A stretch of DNA of 64,000 nt from JAFIFT01 sp020051095. GTDB taxonomy: Bacteria; Pseudomonadota; Gammaproteobacteria; Legionellales; Legionellaceae. The stretch covers positions 1 through 64,000 of the forward strand of contig NZ_CAXMZT010000004.1 of the NCBI RefSeq assembly GCF_964199965.1, in the 5' to 3' direction. Position numbers and translations under genes: made by a program. The notes beneath the pieces were generated by a model, which was not told the origin of the DNA, ran no database searches, and saw only the letters and a program-made list of their open reading frames with translations. Shown here piece after piece: positions 35,905 through 45,975 of this stretch. Positions within the stretch are counted from its first letter, which is position 1. Each line of letters begins with the position of its first letter.

Positions 35905-36455
35905 ATCATTCCCCCGATAAAGAACAAAGACATTTGCGTGGCAATCAAACCTAACCAAACCAAAAATGCTCGCCCTTGAGAAATAGACAACGACTGTTGG
36001 TAAATATAAACATTCACAACTATCTGCCAAACGGCAAATATAAATAGCGCAAAAAATGCGGTTAACTGAGCAATTGCTACTGCCCCTGTCACTGTTGCTG
36101 AAGGATCTGCAGGCGGCGTTGGCAAGATTAAAAAAATCGGTATGGTCATTACCTCGATAAGAATAGCGCAAGCAAAAAGACAATTGATAGTTCGAATAAA
36201 TCGGTTTGACATCGATTGGCTGTAGAGAATTAAATAAGTATACCCAAGCATTGAAATGGTCGTAATAATTAGCTGTCGAATCATTGTCATGGATTGATCG
36301 ACCGCCACTTTTGGTATGACAGCAACCAGACCAAGTTTAACGAGCACATAGCCAATCACTAACAAGCCAGTTAGCAAGGTATTATTAGGTGTCTTTGCTG
36401 GCGAGATCTGCAATCGGCAAACCCGCCAATAGGTTTGAATTATCTTTGAAAACAT
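35901..36455 (-). CDS. Multi-pass inner-membrane protein upstream of mpl
   Basis: 184 residues with about five hydrophobic helices; it begins MFSKIIQTYWRVCRL and resembles Yip1/YIP-type small membrane proteins in layout (inference). ATG 36455 follows TGAGGA; a longer reading to 36563 lacks support. The stop overlaps the mpl start (ATGA), so membrane protein, mpl and dnaE form one translationally coupled unit. Function unknown. Confidence 0.75.
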   Translation of the reverse strand: MFSKIIQTYWRVCRLQISPAKTPNNTLLTGLLVIGYVLVKLGLVAVIPKVAVDQSMTMIRQLIITTISMLGYTYLILYSQSMSNRFIRTINCLFACAILIEVMTIPIFLILPTPPADPSATVTGAVAIAQLTAFFALFIFAVWQIVVNVYIYQQSLSISQGRAFLVWLGLIATQMSLFFIGGMI

Positions 36456-36598
36456 ATCATCCTCACAGCGGACTACTGCACTATAATTTCTTACAACAGC
36501 GTATACCTCAAAGGCAGGGGGCTTTTCGCCCATCTTTTCCGCTACCCCTAACTTATTAACCAAGTTTTACAGGGAAGTAGGGATAGCCCTTGAAGGCA

Positions 36599-39500
36599 TC
36601 ACCCGGCATAATGTCCATTATCTATTCGTTGTTTATCAATGTGAAGTTGCCGTACGTGGGGGTTATCCCATGGCCCATCGATTTTATAGCTATACCCCGT
36701 GACACGCTGCACTTCTTTTGTCAGCATTTTATTCACAACCCAAGTCACAGCCCCAGCAATGGGTCCACCTGCTAGGGTGGCAACAACTGGCAAGCTAGCT
36801 GTGATATGAGGGACAATTCGGAGATTAACATTATAGGTTTTTTTTATTAAGTTTAAACTTCCTTTTATCGCTGCATAGGCCACAGGCCCATCAATATCAC
36901 TATTATCAGTCGTCAACATACCATTATTTAACTTAAACTTCCCTTCAAACTTGTCAAAACTATATCCCTTGTTAGATAAGTCACTGAAATCCAATTTCAG
37001 ACGCCTTGGAATAGTCTGCAAGCTTAGGATAGATAGCATTTTTCCTAAACCAATTTTCTCCTCAGTCTCTTTGCTTAACTCCGTGACAACACCATGACGA
37101 AAACGGGCATTTAAACTAGCTGTTAGCTTTGAAAGCTCAATATCCATTAGTGATGTGGGCGATTGACTATTGAAGTCAACTTGCCCCCAATTTGCTGACA
37201 CAACAGGCTTAATCTTCCATTGAGCGAGCGCCCGTCCTAAATGACTAAAGTGCATGCGACCCGATAGTCTCGTCAGATTATGATCATCTGGCCGACTCCA
37301 ATCGCCACTCATATTCAATTCATAGAAGGGAGACTTCATCGATAACAGCTCAATCTGCCAGTGATCCGATAAATTATGCCCTTCAATTACCAGCTCGCCC
37401 AAAGGCACTTGATTCACCTTTAAAGATTGTATTTTTAAATTTATGTTAGGGATATCTGCGGGTCTTAATCCAGATGAAGCACTTGCTGGCGATACTTTTC
37501 GTTGCCAAGATAGGCGCTTGATTAACCCGGTTAATAGATTTTGTTCTTTAAGATAGGTGACATCCATATCCACATTAGCCTGCTTCATCTTCACCTGCCA
37601 TTTCCCGGGATATGGTTGGGATATTTGACAAGCAGCATTATTCAAATTTTGGTCAAACATACTAAATTGGCGTAGGTGGATATCAATAAACTTCAATTTT
37701 TCAGTCAACTCGGATGACTGAGTATCTTTCGGAAATTTCGCGATGATATTCTGCCAAGGGGCTATGGTTAGATTCGGTAATGTTCCCACGATTTGTATGC
37801 CTGGCATATCAGGCAATAGTGCTTTGCCGCCCCCAAACCGGATTTCACCGCGATCCAGCGCTATGTGATTATCGCTAAAGGAGTACCACATATTAGTACT
37901 GACCACATCCCCCATGCTCACTTCTTTGCGAAACCCTAAACTCGGGTTGAAGGCGATATGCGTTTCAGTGGCTAAGGTTTCCTCTTTTGCCTTGTGTAAG
38001 GGCTCAGGAAGATCAATGCTCACGCCTTTTAAGTCGGAGCGAATGTAAAACTCATCTAAATCCGAAGGCTTGTCAGTAATTTTTAAGTCTGCATGGATAT
38101 TTGTTGCGCCATGAATAAATTGCCAAAAAGGGGATGGTATGATTTTGGACATTTCTGTCGTAGAAGCTCGCCCATCCAACGTTACTTTTAAATAAGCATC
38201 TGGGCTAAGCTGGAGGGATTTGAGTTGGATATTCATTGGTTGACGCCACAATAACCCTTGAAGGGCGCCATTTGTTAAACCATGTTGATTAAAGAAAATA
38301 TGACCATACCCATTAGCTAATGTAAAAGTAATCCCATCATGCGTGACATTGATATCATTATCTTTTAAGGTAACATCACCCAATAAATAGACTGCATGGT
38401 GAGCATCAAACAAGGGAATCTCCAGCTGCAAGTCTAAACCTATTGGGCCCGTTACTTGGAAACGTTTCAACTGCTGCAAATGTTTTGCAAGTGGTGTCGA
38501 GAATAAATAATCCAACACCGATTGTCCGAGTGATGTGACTTGGGTGTGAATACGAATCACTTCTTTGCTCGAACCTAAATCTGCCACACTTAGCTTGAAT
38601 CGACTCACCGCGTTATTACCAAATTGACCTTGATACACTGCCGCATCGAGCGTTCTTCCATGCATAGTCAATGACCCACCTAATTGCGTGGCGACTGGCC
38701 ATCCGGGAACAGGGGCTACGGAAACATCATTCAAGCTTGTTTCAATGAGAAACTGACCCGGTCCTTTTTCATAAGGAAAATCGGCTAGACGCCCTTTCAA
38801 AGTTAGCTCCCCCACGAGGCTTCCAATATGCTTAATATCATTGCTAAGCCAATTTTTTAACCCATCTTCCATGACATTATCAGGGATATATGTTTGCCAA
38901 AACTCACCTTCTCTTACGATAAATTGTGATTTGAGATCGATGATTGAATCACTTAGCTTGGGGCTAAGAAGCGCCTTGCCAGCAGAACTCATCAATAAAT
39001 GCTCGTGCTTGATATTGCTATCGAATTGATTCACCAGCCACTTCTCTCCATGCCGCCGCCAGCTCGCTTCCGCTGCAATTGCGATGTTTTTTATTGGCGG
39101 ATATTTATGTAAGGCAATATTAACTTGGGGTGAAGCAATTTTTAACTTGCCATTGTCTTGTTTCCAATCCAACACACCGGAAAAACCATCCATTTGCCAA
39201 TTATCCTCAGAGTTGGCGAGTTTATTTAAGTTAAATTGCGTAAATAGATGCGTTAATCCTAGATGATTAAACCCAATATTGAGATGTTTTAAATTGCCTT
39301 GCAAATGATGATTAATGATAGGTTGCCATGTCTTAGGCCATAAAATTGGTAGCAAGTGCAACAATTTTAAATCAAGGTTTGGCGAAGCAAGTTGAAAATT
39401 GTTATGCTGACTGTCAAAGGTTAGGGAGATGGTTTGATTAGCAAATTTTTCGCCATGAATTTTAAACAAAATATCATTGCTGTTAATCAGCCAGCCAGTA

Positions 39501-40414
39501 TTCGTTGGATGCCAAGCAAATTGGCTGGCAAATTTTTGGATAAAGTACAATCGTTCAGAATTTGGCAATTTGACCGCCGTTTTGGATAATTTAATTCTGC
39601 CCTGAAAATTTTGAAGATGTCCTTCTTTTAAATCAATCCATCCTTGAAAGCGTCCACTGCCAGACTCAAATTGATGATAGCTTGTCGGAAATAAAGACTG
39701 CCATTGAGTTAATAATATATGATTGATATCAACATAGATTGACCCATTTGATTGCCGCAAATCTTCTGCATTTAAATGCAAGGTTGCTAGAAATTTTAAC
39801 TTAGATCTGACGGTTTGTCGGGTTATTGCGACGGCTTTAACTTTATATAAGCCTTGATCGTTTTCAATTGAAAGATTCTCCAACGATAATGGAATAATTG
39901 TACCACTCTGCAAATGCATGGTCATATTGGTATCTTTAAAATCAATGCGTTGCTGATTTAAAATCCAGCGTAAGATGGCTGGCATGGATTCAACTGAGAG
40001 ACTATTGCTGCTGGTTTTGACCCTTTCGAGCCCTTTGACTTGCCACTCCCCCTGTTCTTGGTTAATGGCCATATTGAGGCCATCGGCAAGCAAAACCCCC
40101 GGTTGTAATTTCCATTGTCGCAAGGAAGACCACAGGTCAATCCCCACGATAAGCTGTTTGATTGTTAAATCCTGATTAACACCATGAGCTAATTCAACTT
40201 TATTGAGCCTTATGACCGGCTCAAACCAATACCACCCCGTTTCCATTGAATCAATGGTAATTTTTTCACCAAGCATAGAGGACAGCTCAGTTTCGATTTG
40301 ACTTTTATATTGACTAATCCAAGGTGTAAGCCCACGGAACAAGCTAAAGACAAGGGCCATGCCTATCAAGATAAATGCAATGGTAAACCAGAGTCGTTTA
40401 ATTAGCGTATTCAC
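36599..40414 (-). CDS. yhdP: YhdP family protein (AsmA-like, envelope phospholipid transport)
   Basis: 1271 residues, close to E. coli YhdP (1266). One N-terminal membrane helix (8-28) then a very long beta-rich periplasmic domain ending in the AsmA-like C-terminal region (LKLDFSDLSNKGYSFDKFEG). The family forms a bridge for phospholipid transport to the outer membrane together with TamB and YdbH. The start is GTG. It lies 27 bp after fliJ, so it may be read through from the flagellar operon. Confidence 0.92.
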   Translation of the reverse strand: MNTLIKRLWFTIAFILIGMALVFSLFRGLTPWISQYKSQIETELSSMLGEKITIDSMETGWYWFEPVIRLNKVELAHGVNQDLTIKQLIVGIDLWSSLRQWKLQPGVLLADGLNMAINQEQGEWQVKGLERVKTSSNSLSVESMPAILRWILNQQRIDFKDTNMTMHLQSGTIIPLSLENLSIENDQGLYKVKAVAITRQTVRSKLKFLATLHLNAEDLRQSNGSIYVDINHILLTQWQSLFPTSYHQFESGSGRFQGWIDLKEGHLQNFQGRIKLSKTAVKLPNSERLYFIQKFASQFAWHPTNTGWLINSNDILFKIHGEKFANQTISLTFDSQHNNFQLASPNLDLKLLHLLPILWPKTWQPIINHHLQGNLKHLNIGFNHLGLTHLFTQFNLNKLANSEDNWQMDGFSGVLDWKQDNGKLKIASPQVNIALHKYPPIKNIAIAAEASWRRHGEKWLVNQFDSNIKHEHLLMSSAGKALLSPKLSDSIIDLKSQFIVREGEFWQTYIPDNVMEDGLKNWLSNDIKHIGSLVGELTLKGRLADFPYEKGPGQFLIETSLNDVSVAPVPGWPVATQLGGSLTMHGRTLDAAVYQGQFGNNAVSRFKLSVADLGSSKEVIRIHTQVTSLGQSVLDYLFSTPLAKHLQQLKRFQVTGPIGLDLQLEIPLFDAHHAVYLLGDVTLKDNDINVTHDGITFTLANGYGHIFFNQHGLTNGALQGLLWRQPMNIQLKSLQLSPDAYLKVTLDGRASTTEMSKIIPSPFWQFIHGATNIHADLKITDKPSDLDEFYIRSDLKGVSIDLPEPLHKAKEETLATETHIAFNPSLGFRKEVSMGDVVSTNMWYSFSDNHIALDRGEIRFGGGKALLPDMPGIQIVGTLPNLTIAPWQNIIAKFPKDTQSSELTEKLKFIDIHLRQFSMFDQNLNNAACQISQPYPGKWQVKMKQANVDMDVTYLKEQNLLTGLIKRLSWQRKVSPASASSGLRPADIPNINLKIQSLKVNQVPLGELVIEGHNLSDHWQIELLSMKSPFYELNMSGDWSRPDDHNLTRLSGRMHFSHLGRALAQWKIKPVVSANWGQVDFNSQSPTSLMDIELSKLTASLNARFRHGVVTELSKETEEKIGLGKMLSILSLQTIPRRLKLDFSDLSNKGYSFDKFEGKFKLNNGMLTTDNSDIDGPVAYAAIKGSLNLIKKTYNVNLRIVPHITASLPVVATLAGGPIAGAVTWVVNKMLTKEVQRVTGYSYKIDGPWDNPHVRQLHIDKQRIDNGHYAG

Positions 40415-40441
40415 TCTTTTTCTTTGTCAAGTTGTGGGTCG

Positions 40442-40897
40442 TCATGAATTATCATTGTACCATTGCTTGCTTGCATACTCATCATTTTCTTTTTGTTCAA
40501 GCCTGTTTTCAGCTATAATTGCCGATTTTTTTCGAGCTTCAATCAATTTTTCAACTGACTGAACTTTCTTTTGTTTTTCGATGAGAACGAGTTCGCATTG
40601 CTTTCGTTGTTTTGCGATCACCGATAACTGGTGATTTAATTGTTTAATGCCCTCATCCAATTGTTCAATAAATAAGAGCCGATTTCTCATGCGGTTTATG
40701 TTGCAGCCCGCTTCGCCGATGGACGCTATTTGAGATTGATATTCTTGCCGATACTGCAACATTCTCTCTAACTGTCCCCTAAGATGGTTGAACTGTTTCC
40801 TTGCTTCAGCCAAATCCTTTAACGCAGCTTGCTTGTCAGCTTCTTTAATCTTAAGCAAGGTTAATAATTGCTGTATACGCTGCTCAACGTTAGACAT
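40442..40897 (-). CDS. fliJ: Flagellar export protein FliJ
   Basis: 151-residue, almost entirely coiled-coil protein; the stalk-like partner of the FliI ATPase in the flagellar type III export apparatus. It follows fliI by 6 bp in the canonical order. Identified from position, length and helical heptad pattern rather than a motif. Confidence 0.85.
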   Translation of the reverse strand: MSNVEQRIQQLLTLLKIKEADKQAALKDLAEARKQFNHLRGQLERMLQYRQEYQSQIASIGEAGCNINRMRNRLLFIEQLDEGIKQLNHQLSVIAKQRKQCELVLIEKQKKVQSVEKLIEARKKSAIIAENRLEQKENDEYASKQWYNDNS

Positions 40898-40903
40898 GCG
40901 ATG

Positions 40904-42238
40904 TTAACCTTCTTGAATAAGTTGGTTGAGTTCTGCAACGCTTTGTTCAAAGGATACCTTATCATTGAGATCCTGATTGATAAAGTCGGTTATTTTGGGT
41001 CTTAATTTAATGGATTTATCTATTTCGGGATCGCTTCCTTTTTGGTAAGCACCCATGGTGATTAAATCTTTATTTTTCTCATAAAGCGATAAATATTTTT
41101 TAACCCGCGTCAACATTTGAATTTGTGGTTCAGGAACGATAGTCTGCATCACTCTAGAAATGGATGACTCAATATCAATAGCGGGTAACTGTCCACTTTC
41201 TGCAAGTTGCCGGCTTAATACGATATGCCCGTCTAAAATGGCCCTAGAAGCATCTGCGATGGGATCATTATGGTCATCACCCTCGGTTAACACCGTATAG
41301 AAAGCGGTGATAGAACCACTCCCAGGCATGCCGTTTCCGGCCCTTTCTATCAATTGCGGTAATTTCGCAAATACGGAAGGCGGGTAGCCTTTTGTGGCAG
41401 GCGGTTCCCCAACGGAGAGTCCTATTTCACGCTGCGCTTGGGCAAAACGTGTCAATGAATCCATTAATAAGAGAACTTGCCTGCCTTGATCCCGAAAATA
41501 CTCGGCAATGCTACTTGCCACCATTGCACCATGCAATCGCATCAACGGGCTTTCATCGGCAGGCGCTGCCACGACGACTGCTTTTTTTAATCCAGCTGTT
41601 CCTAATGTATTTTCTATAAACTCTTTGACTTCACGGCCCCGCTCACCAATGAGTCCAATGACCACCACATCCGCTGTTGTGAACTTGGTCATCATGCCTA
41701 AAAGAATCGATTTACCGACACCACTGCCTGCAAATAAGCCAATGCGTTGCCCCTGGCCAACGGTTAACATCGCATTGATAGCGCGCACGCCAACATCCAA
41801 CGGTTTATCAATTACTGCGCGTTTTAATGGGTTACAGGGTTCACTGAATAACGAGTAGGTTTTACCATCTTTGATAGCCGTCTTATCATCGATTGGACGA
41901 CCAGCACCATCCAAGACTCTTCCGAGTAATTTATCACTAACCTTCACTTCTGCAACCGAGCCAGAGGGTATAATGCGCATACCCGCAGCAATGCCACGTG
42001 TATTCCCAATGGACATGAGATAGGTCATATCCCCATCAAAGCCAACGACTTCTGCCTCTAAAAACGTACCGTCTGTTCTTTCCACCCAACATCGAGCACC
42101 TAACGGTTGATTAAACCCTTTGGCTTGCAGTGTTAATCCCACCGCTCGACTAATACGACCAATCCTGTCTAACCCGGTTCTTGGTTTACTAGTGATGCTT
42201 GCCAGCGTTTCTCTTATCGAATCATTCAAGTTAATCAT
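40904..42238 (-). CDS. fliI: Flagellum-specific ATPase FliI
   Basis: 444 residues. Walker A is GLFAGSGVGKS (167-177) and Walker B VLLLMDSLTRFA around 250-262; GERGREV and the type III ATPase signature PPSVFAKLPQLIERAG are present. Drives flagellar protein export with FliH and FliJ. Preceded by a 91-bp gap after fliH that holds a small hairpin. Confidence 0.97.
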   Translation of the reverse strand: MINLNDSIRETLASITSKPRTGLDRIGRISRAVGLTLQAKGFNQPLGARCWVERTDGTFLEAEVVGFDGDMTYLMSIGNTRGIAAGMRIIPSGSVAEVKVSDKLLGRVLDGAGRPIDDKTAIKDGKTYSLFSEPCNPLKRAVIDKPLDVGVRAINAMLTVGQGQRIGLFAGSGVGKSILLGMMTKFTTADVVVIGLIGERGREVKEFIENTLGTAGLKKAVVVAAPADESPLMRLHGAMVASSIAEYFRDQGRQVLLLMDSLTRFAQAQREIGLSVGEPPATKGYPPSVFAKLPQLIERAGNGMPGSGSITAFYTVLTEGDDHNDPIADASRAILDGHIVLSRQLAESGQLPAIDIESSISRVMQTIVPEPQIQMLTRVKKYLSLYEKNKDLITMGAYQKGSDPEIDKSIKLRPKITDFINQDLNDKVSFEQSVAELNQLIQEG

Positions 42239-42308
42239 ATTCTGCTATCCCGGCATGCGCTATTTTCACCAATTGATTGATAAATGACGCTGCAATGAAG
42301 TCGTGAAG

Positions 42309-42327
42309 GCGTTTAATCATCAAACGC
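42309..42327 (-). other. Hairpin between fliH and fliI
   Basis: GCGTTT / AAACGC with a seven-base loop, directly after the fliH stop in the otherwise unassigned 91-bp gap (42239-42329). Could be an RNA-stability element. Confidence 0.35.
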
Positions 42328-42329
42328 TC

Positions 42330-42965
42330 CTAACCTTTGGCTTTGTCGTCATTTTGAGGTAAGTGTTGTCGTAATATGTTATTTAGCCGTGTCTCCAATC
42401 GTCCATCTACTTCGCTTTGATCATCACGCATATAGAAATCCCCTCTTGCCAGAGTGGCATCCTTTGAGGCAACAGCAAGGATCATTTCCCTATCTTTTGG
42501 CAGTAATTGCTCTTCAATCCATTCCAAATCTTCATCATTTACAAAGAGTTTTTTGCCATCTCGTAGACTAGGTAACGCTTGAAGCGCATCTTCAACAATT
42601 TTTTGAATCTTCTCCGGGTTGATGGAAAGCTCCACTTGAATGCAATGTTTGCAAACCCAATAAATCGTATCAACAACCTCTGCTTTAATCGATTGTTCAA
42701 TTTGCTCACTTGGATGGGAAAAAACATTTATCCAATATTGCAATTGTTCTTTTAAATCATCAATTTCTTTCTTTGCAGCTTCTTGGCCTTGAGTGAAGCC
42801 TTCAGCATAAGCTCTCTCGCGCATCTCATTTAATTCAGCTTCTTTCATAGCAGACGCAGAAAGCTCTTGCTTTTTAGCTGATTCAACTTGGCGATAATGA
42901 ATTTCCCAGTTCTTAAATTCCGTTTTTTTCAACTTATCTTCGACTGATTTGAATTCTTTGCTCAT
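42330..42965 (-). CDS. fliH: Flagellar assembly protein FliH
   Basis: 211 residues. Coiled N-terminus rich in E/K with AYAEGFTQGQEAAKKE (a GxxxG-like region) and a C-terminal FliH/V-ATPase-E-like domain (VVDTIYWVCKHCIQVEL onward). Regulates FliI. Sits between fliG and fliI; assignment rests on position plus these features. Confidence 0.88.
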   Translation of the reverse strand: MSKEFKSVEDKLKKTEFKNWEIHYRQVESAKKQELSASAMKEAELNEMRERAYAEGFTQGQEAAKKEIDDLKEQLQYWINVFSHPSEQIEQSIKAEVVDTIYWVCKHCIQVELSINPEKIQKIVEDALQALPSLRDGKKLFVNDEDLEWIEEQLLPKDREMILAVASKDATLARGDFYMRDDQSEVDGRLETRLNNILRQHLPQNDDKAKG

Positions 42966-43000
42966 AAATGATTCTCATTAACTTGGTATGGTAAGTGGCA

Positions 43001-43990
43001 TTAAATCATTTCTTCGCCACCTTTATTACCCAATGCAATCTTGCCTTCCTCAGCTAGGTTGCGTGCTACGGCTAAAATTTCTCGTTGTGCTTTTTCGACG
43101 TCACTCACTTTCACAGGCCCTTGCATTGCCAGATCATCCCGTAATAGATCCCCTGCTCGCTTTGACATATTTTTGAAGATCTTTTCTTTGACAGGCTCAG
43201 TAGTCCCTTTCATAGCCAACAACAATTGTTCGGAAGTAACATCGCGAAGCAAGGTCTGAACACTGCGATCATCCATATCGACCAAGTTCTCAAAGACAAA
43301 CATTTTATCTTTAATTTGCTCACAAATTTCATCATCCCACTCGCCGATTTTATCTAACACTTCCGTTTCCATCGTGCCATCCAGAAAGTTAATCACATCA
43401 GCAACCGTTTTGATGCCCCCGACTGTTGCGGATTTAGTGACTTTCTGCCCGCTTAATTGTTTTTCAATTACCTTGCCTAGTTCTGAAATAGCTTCCGGTT
43501 TGACCGTATCGATCGTACACATGCGTAAGAGAACTTCTGAGCGTTTTTCAGAATTAAAGTAACTGACAACTTCAGCGGCTTGTTCACTATCCAAATGAAT
43601 TAATATGGTCGCGATGATTTGTGGATGTTCATTACGAATTAAGTCAGCAATTAAGCGTGCATCTAACCATTTAAGCCGGTTGATACCTGTTTCTTTATCA
43701 GTCCCTAGGATACGTTCGATAAATGGTAACGCTTTATCTTCACCCAGGCCATTGATTAAAACTGTTTTCAAATAGTTTTCGTTATCCACCGTCAGGCTTG
43801 TTTGATCTTCAATCGAATTGAGAAATTCAGACAATACCTCTTGCATTTTCATTTTTGACACCGTAGACATCGTGGATATCGCTGTCCCGACTTTTTGAAC
43901 TTGTCTGGGTTCTAAATGCTTCATCACTTCAGAAGCATTATCTTCTCCCATGCCCAACAGAAGGATTGCGGCTCGCTCTATTCCGTCCAT
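43001..43990 (-). CDS. fliG: Flagellar motor switch protein FliG
   Basis: Rotor protein coupling the stator to the MS ring. 329 residues, normal length. N-terminal AAILLLGMGEDNASEVMKHL, middle HPQIIATILIHLDSEQAAEV (EHPQ) and C-terminal DDRSVQTLLRDV with charged torque helix are present. 35 bp before fliH, 3 bp after fliF. Confidence 0.97.
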   Translation of the reverse strand: MDGIERAAILLLGMGEDNASEVMKHLEPRQVQKVGTAISTMSTVSKMKMQEVLSEFLNSIEDQTSLTVDNENYLKTVLINGLGEDKALPFIERILGTDKETGINRLKWLDARLIADLIRNEHPQIIATILIHLDSEQAAEVVSYFNSEKRSEVLLRMCTIDTVKPEAISELGKVIEKQLSGQKVTKSATVGGIKTVADVINFLDGTMETEVLDKIGEWDDEICEQIKDKMFVFENLVDMDDRSVQTLLRDVTSEQLLLAMKGTTEPVKEKIFKNMSKRAGDLLRDDLAMQGPVKVSDVEKAQREILAVARNLAEEGKIALGNKGGEEMI

Positions 43991-43993
43991 ACG

Positions 43994-45613
43994 TTACCCC
44001 TTCTCTACCCAGTTCTTAACGACTTGTGCCACACGTTTCGGCTCTTTACCAACAATTTGTCTTAACAATGCAATCTGTCCATCATAATCAACGGGCGTAG
44101 GAAGTGCTTTGGTATCTTCATCATCGCCATCGCGGCCACCGGCATATTGTCCCAACCGTTTCCTATCTTTTTCATCTGTGACCAAATTTCTAAACAACGG
44201 TCTGAGTAGGCCAAAGATCAAAATCAACACGATAATCGCACCAACAACCTGTTTGATTATCGACCACACCATAGGCTTATTCCAGAAGCTCTCCGAAGGC
44301 ATTGGTGCAATCGGTTCTGGTTGAACAAAATGAGAGTTAATAACATTTAAGCTGTCGCCACGCTTTAAGTCAATGCCGATTGCATCGGATACCAACGCTT
44401 TGATTTGATCGATTTCCTCTTTAGTCAATGGTTTTTTCACCATCTTCTTCTCTTTTTCATCCATGACTTGACGATCATCCACCAAAACAGCAACCGATAA
44501 CCGTTTTATTGCACCTGGACTATTGCGTGTATGACTGATGGTTTTGTCCACTTCAAAATTTTTGGTGCTTTGCTTACGATAGGATGAGGACGTTTCCTGT
44601 TCATTATTGCTGACATTCCCTTGCTCTGCCTTACCCTGATTTGGTCTTAAACTCGCCGCGTTAGGAGGAGAGTTTGATAACGATCCTGGAACGCCTGATG
44701 CATCCGTTTCAGAACCTGTTTTCTCTTCCATGCTTTGTTCAGAGCGAATAGCCGCTTGATCTGGATTAAAAATTTCTTGCGTTTGTTCATGCGATGTAAA
44801 ATCGATATCTGCGGACACTTTGGCATTAACACGGCCAAACCCTAAGATGGGAGTCAAAATATCTTCAATTTTTCGTGCGTATTGCTGTTCAATTGTTTGC
44901 CGGTAATCCAAATACCTGTCCGTTTGAGTAAACAAACTCGCACCAGCACCTTCACTTAACAACTTTCCATTTTGATCCACCACAGTAACACGACTAGCAG
45001 ACATACTGGGAATGCTGGAAGCAACCAAGTTAATAATCGAAGAAACGGTTTGTTTGTGTAAGTCGCGGTTAGAATAAGTATCCACAAAAACAGAAGCGCT
45101 TGGCTCTTTAGCATCGCGAACAAACGCTGACTCGCGAGGAATGGCTAAATGAACTCTGGCTGCTTTAATATCATGAAATTGTCCAATCGTGCGCGCCAAC
45201 TCCTTTTCTAAAGCAAGCTTATAACGCGCGCTTTCCATAAATTGACTGTAATTAAAACTATTGCTATTGCTTAGAAAATCATAAGCAGCACCTTGATTTT
45301 CTCTTGGCAAGCCTTCCGATGCCAATTTCAATCTTGCCGACTGAACTTTGGCGGCTGGGACAAGTAATTGCCCGGTGTTACTGTCAATTTTAAATTCAAT
45401 CCCCTCTTTATGTAGGGTATCCATAATATCACCGGCATCTCGCTGATCAAGCTGGCTATATAAAGGCATATAATTGGGATCACGTGACCAAAGCACCACC
45501 CCCACGCCAATCGCGACACTTGCAGCCAAACCGAGCATCAACCCTAATTGGCGTGGAAATGATAAATTTGCAATTCTATCAGCTGCATTTTGAATATTAT
45601 TCGTAACAGCCAT
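43994..45613 (-). CDS. fliF: Flagellar MS-ring protein FliF
   Basis: 539 residues. First transmembrane helix at about 23-45, YscJ/FliF periplasmic ring region, a Ser/Asn-rich insert (about 295-345), second helix at about 445-467 and a C-terminal FliG-binding tail. AAGGAG ribosome-binding site. Order fliE-fliF-fliG is standard. Confidence 0.97.
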   Translation of the reverse strand: MAVTNNIQNAADRIANLSFPRQLGLMLGLAASVAIGVGVVLWSRDPNYMPLYSQLDQRDAGDIMDTLHKEGIEFKIDSNTGQLLVPAAKVQSARLKLASEGLPRENQGAAYDFLSNSNSFNYSQFMESARYKLALEKELARTIGQFHDIKAARVHLAIPRESAFVRDAKEPSASVFVDTYSNRDLHKQTVSSIINLVASSIPSMSASRVTVVDQNGKLLSEGAGASLFTQTDRYLDYRQTIEQQYARKIEDILTPILGFGRVNAKVSADIDFTSHEQTQEIFNPDQAAIRSEQSMEEKTGSETDASGVPGSLSNSPPNAASLRPNQGKAEQGNVSNNEQETSSSYRKQSTKNFEVDKTISHTRNSPGAIKRLSVAVLVDDRQVMDEKEKKMVKKPLTKEEIDQIKALVSDAIGIDLKRGDSLNVINSHFVQPEPIAPMPSESFWNKPMVWSIIKQVVGAIIVLILIFGLLRPLFRNLVTDEKDRKRLGQYAGGRDGDDEDTKALPTPVDYDGQIALLRQIVGKEPKRVAQVVKNWVEKG

Positions 45614-45644
45614 CGGTCACTCCTTTGCTCTTATTATTTTGACC

Positions 45645-45962
45645 TTAAATAGGCATATTCATGACATCGTGATACGCTTGTAACAATTTATTTCTAACTT
45701 GAATCGTCGCTTCAGTGGCTAGATTTGATTTCTGAGATGCAATCATCACTTGACTCAAACTAACTTGATCATCCCCTAGCTCATAGCTTGTCCTTAAAGC
45801 ATCCGTTTGCTGCGACAAATTATTGACGCCTTCAATGGCATTTTTAAAGGCGGTGCTGAACGTTGGTTGTGTTGATTGAACCTCTAATGCATTCCCACCG
45901 TTAGCTTGTGAAGCCATGATACGCATTTGATTAACCAAGGACACCATATTCACTTCGCTCAT
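45645..45962 (-). CDS. fliE: Flagellar hook-basal body protein FliE
   Basis: 105 residues joining MS ring and rod. Typical FSTAFKNAIEGVNNLSQQTD and the C-terminal VQVRNKLLQAYHDVMNMPI (here TIQVRNKLLQAYHDVM). AAGGGGG ribosome-binding site. It lies 13 bp after the fleR stop, so no independent promoter fits between them. Confidence 0.95.
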   Translation of the reverse strand: MSEVNMVSLVNQMRIMASQANGGNALEVQSTQPTFSTAFKNAIEGVNNLSQQTDALRTSYELGDDQVSLSQVMIASQKSNLATEATIQVRNKLLQAYHDVMNMPI

Positions 45963-45975
45963 TGATAATCCCCCT

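Noticed and set aside
34561..36183. N-terminal extension of mpl to 540 residues
   Set aside because: The extra 93 residues overlap the membrane-protein gene in another frame and lack Mur-ligase features. ATG 35904 with GGGGGA gives the normal length.
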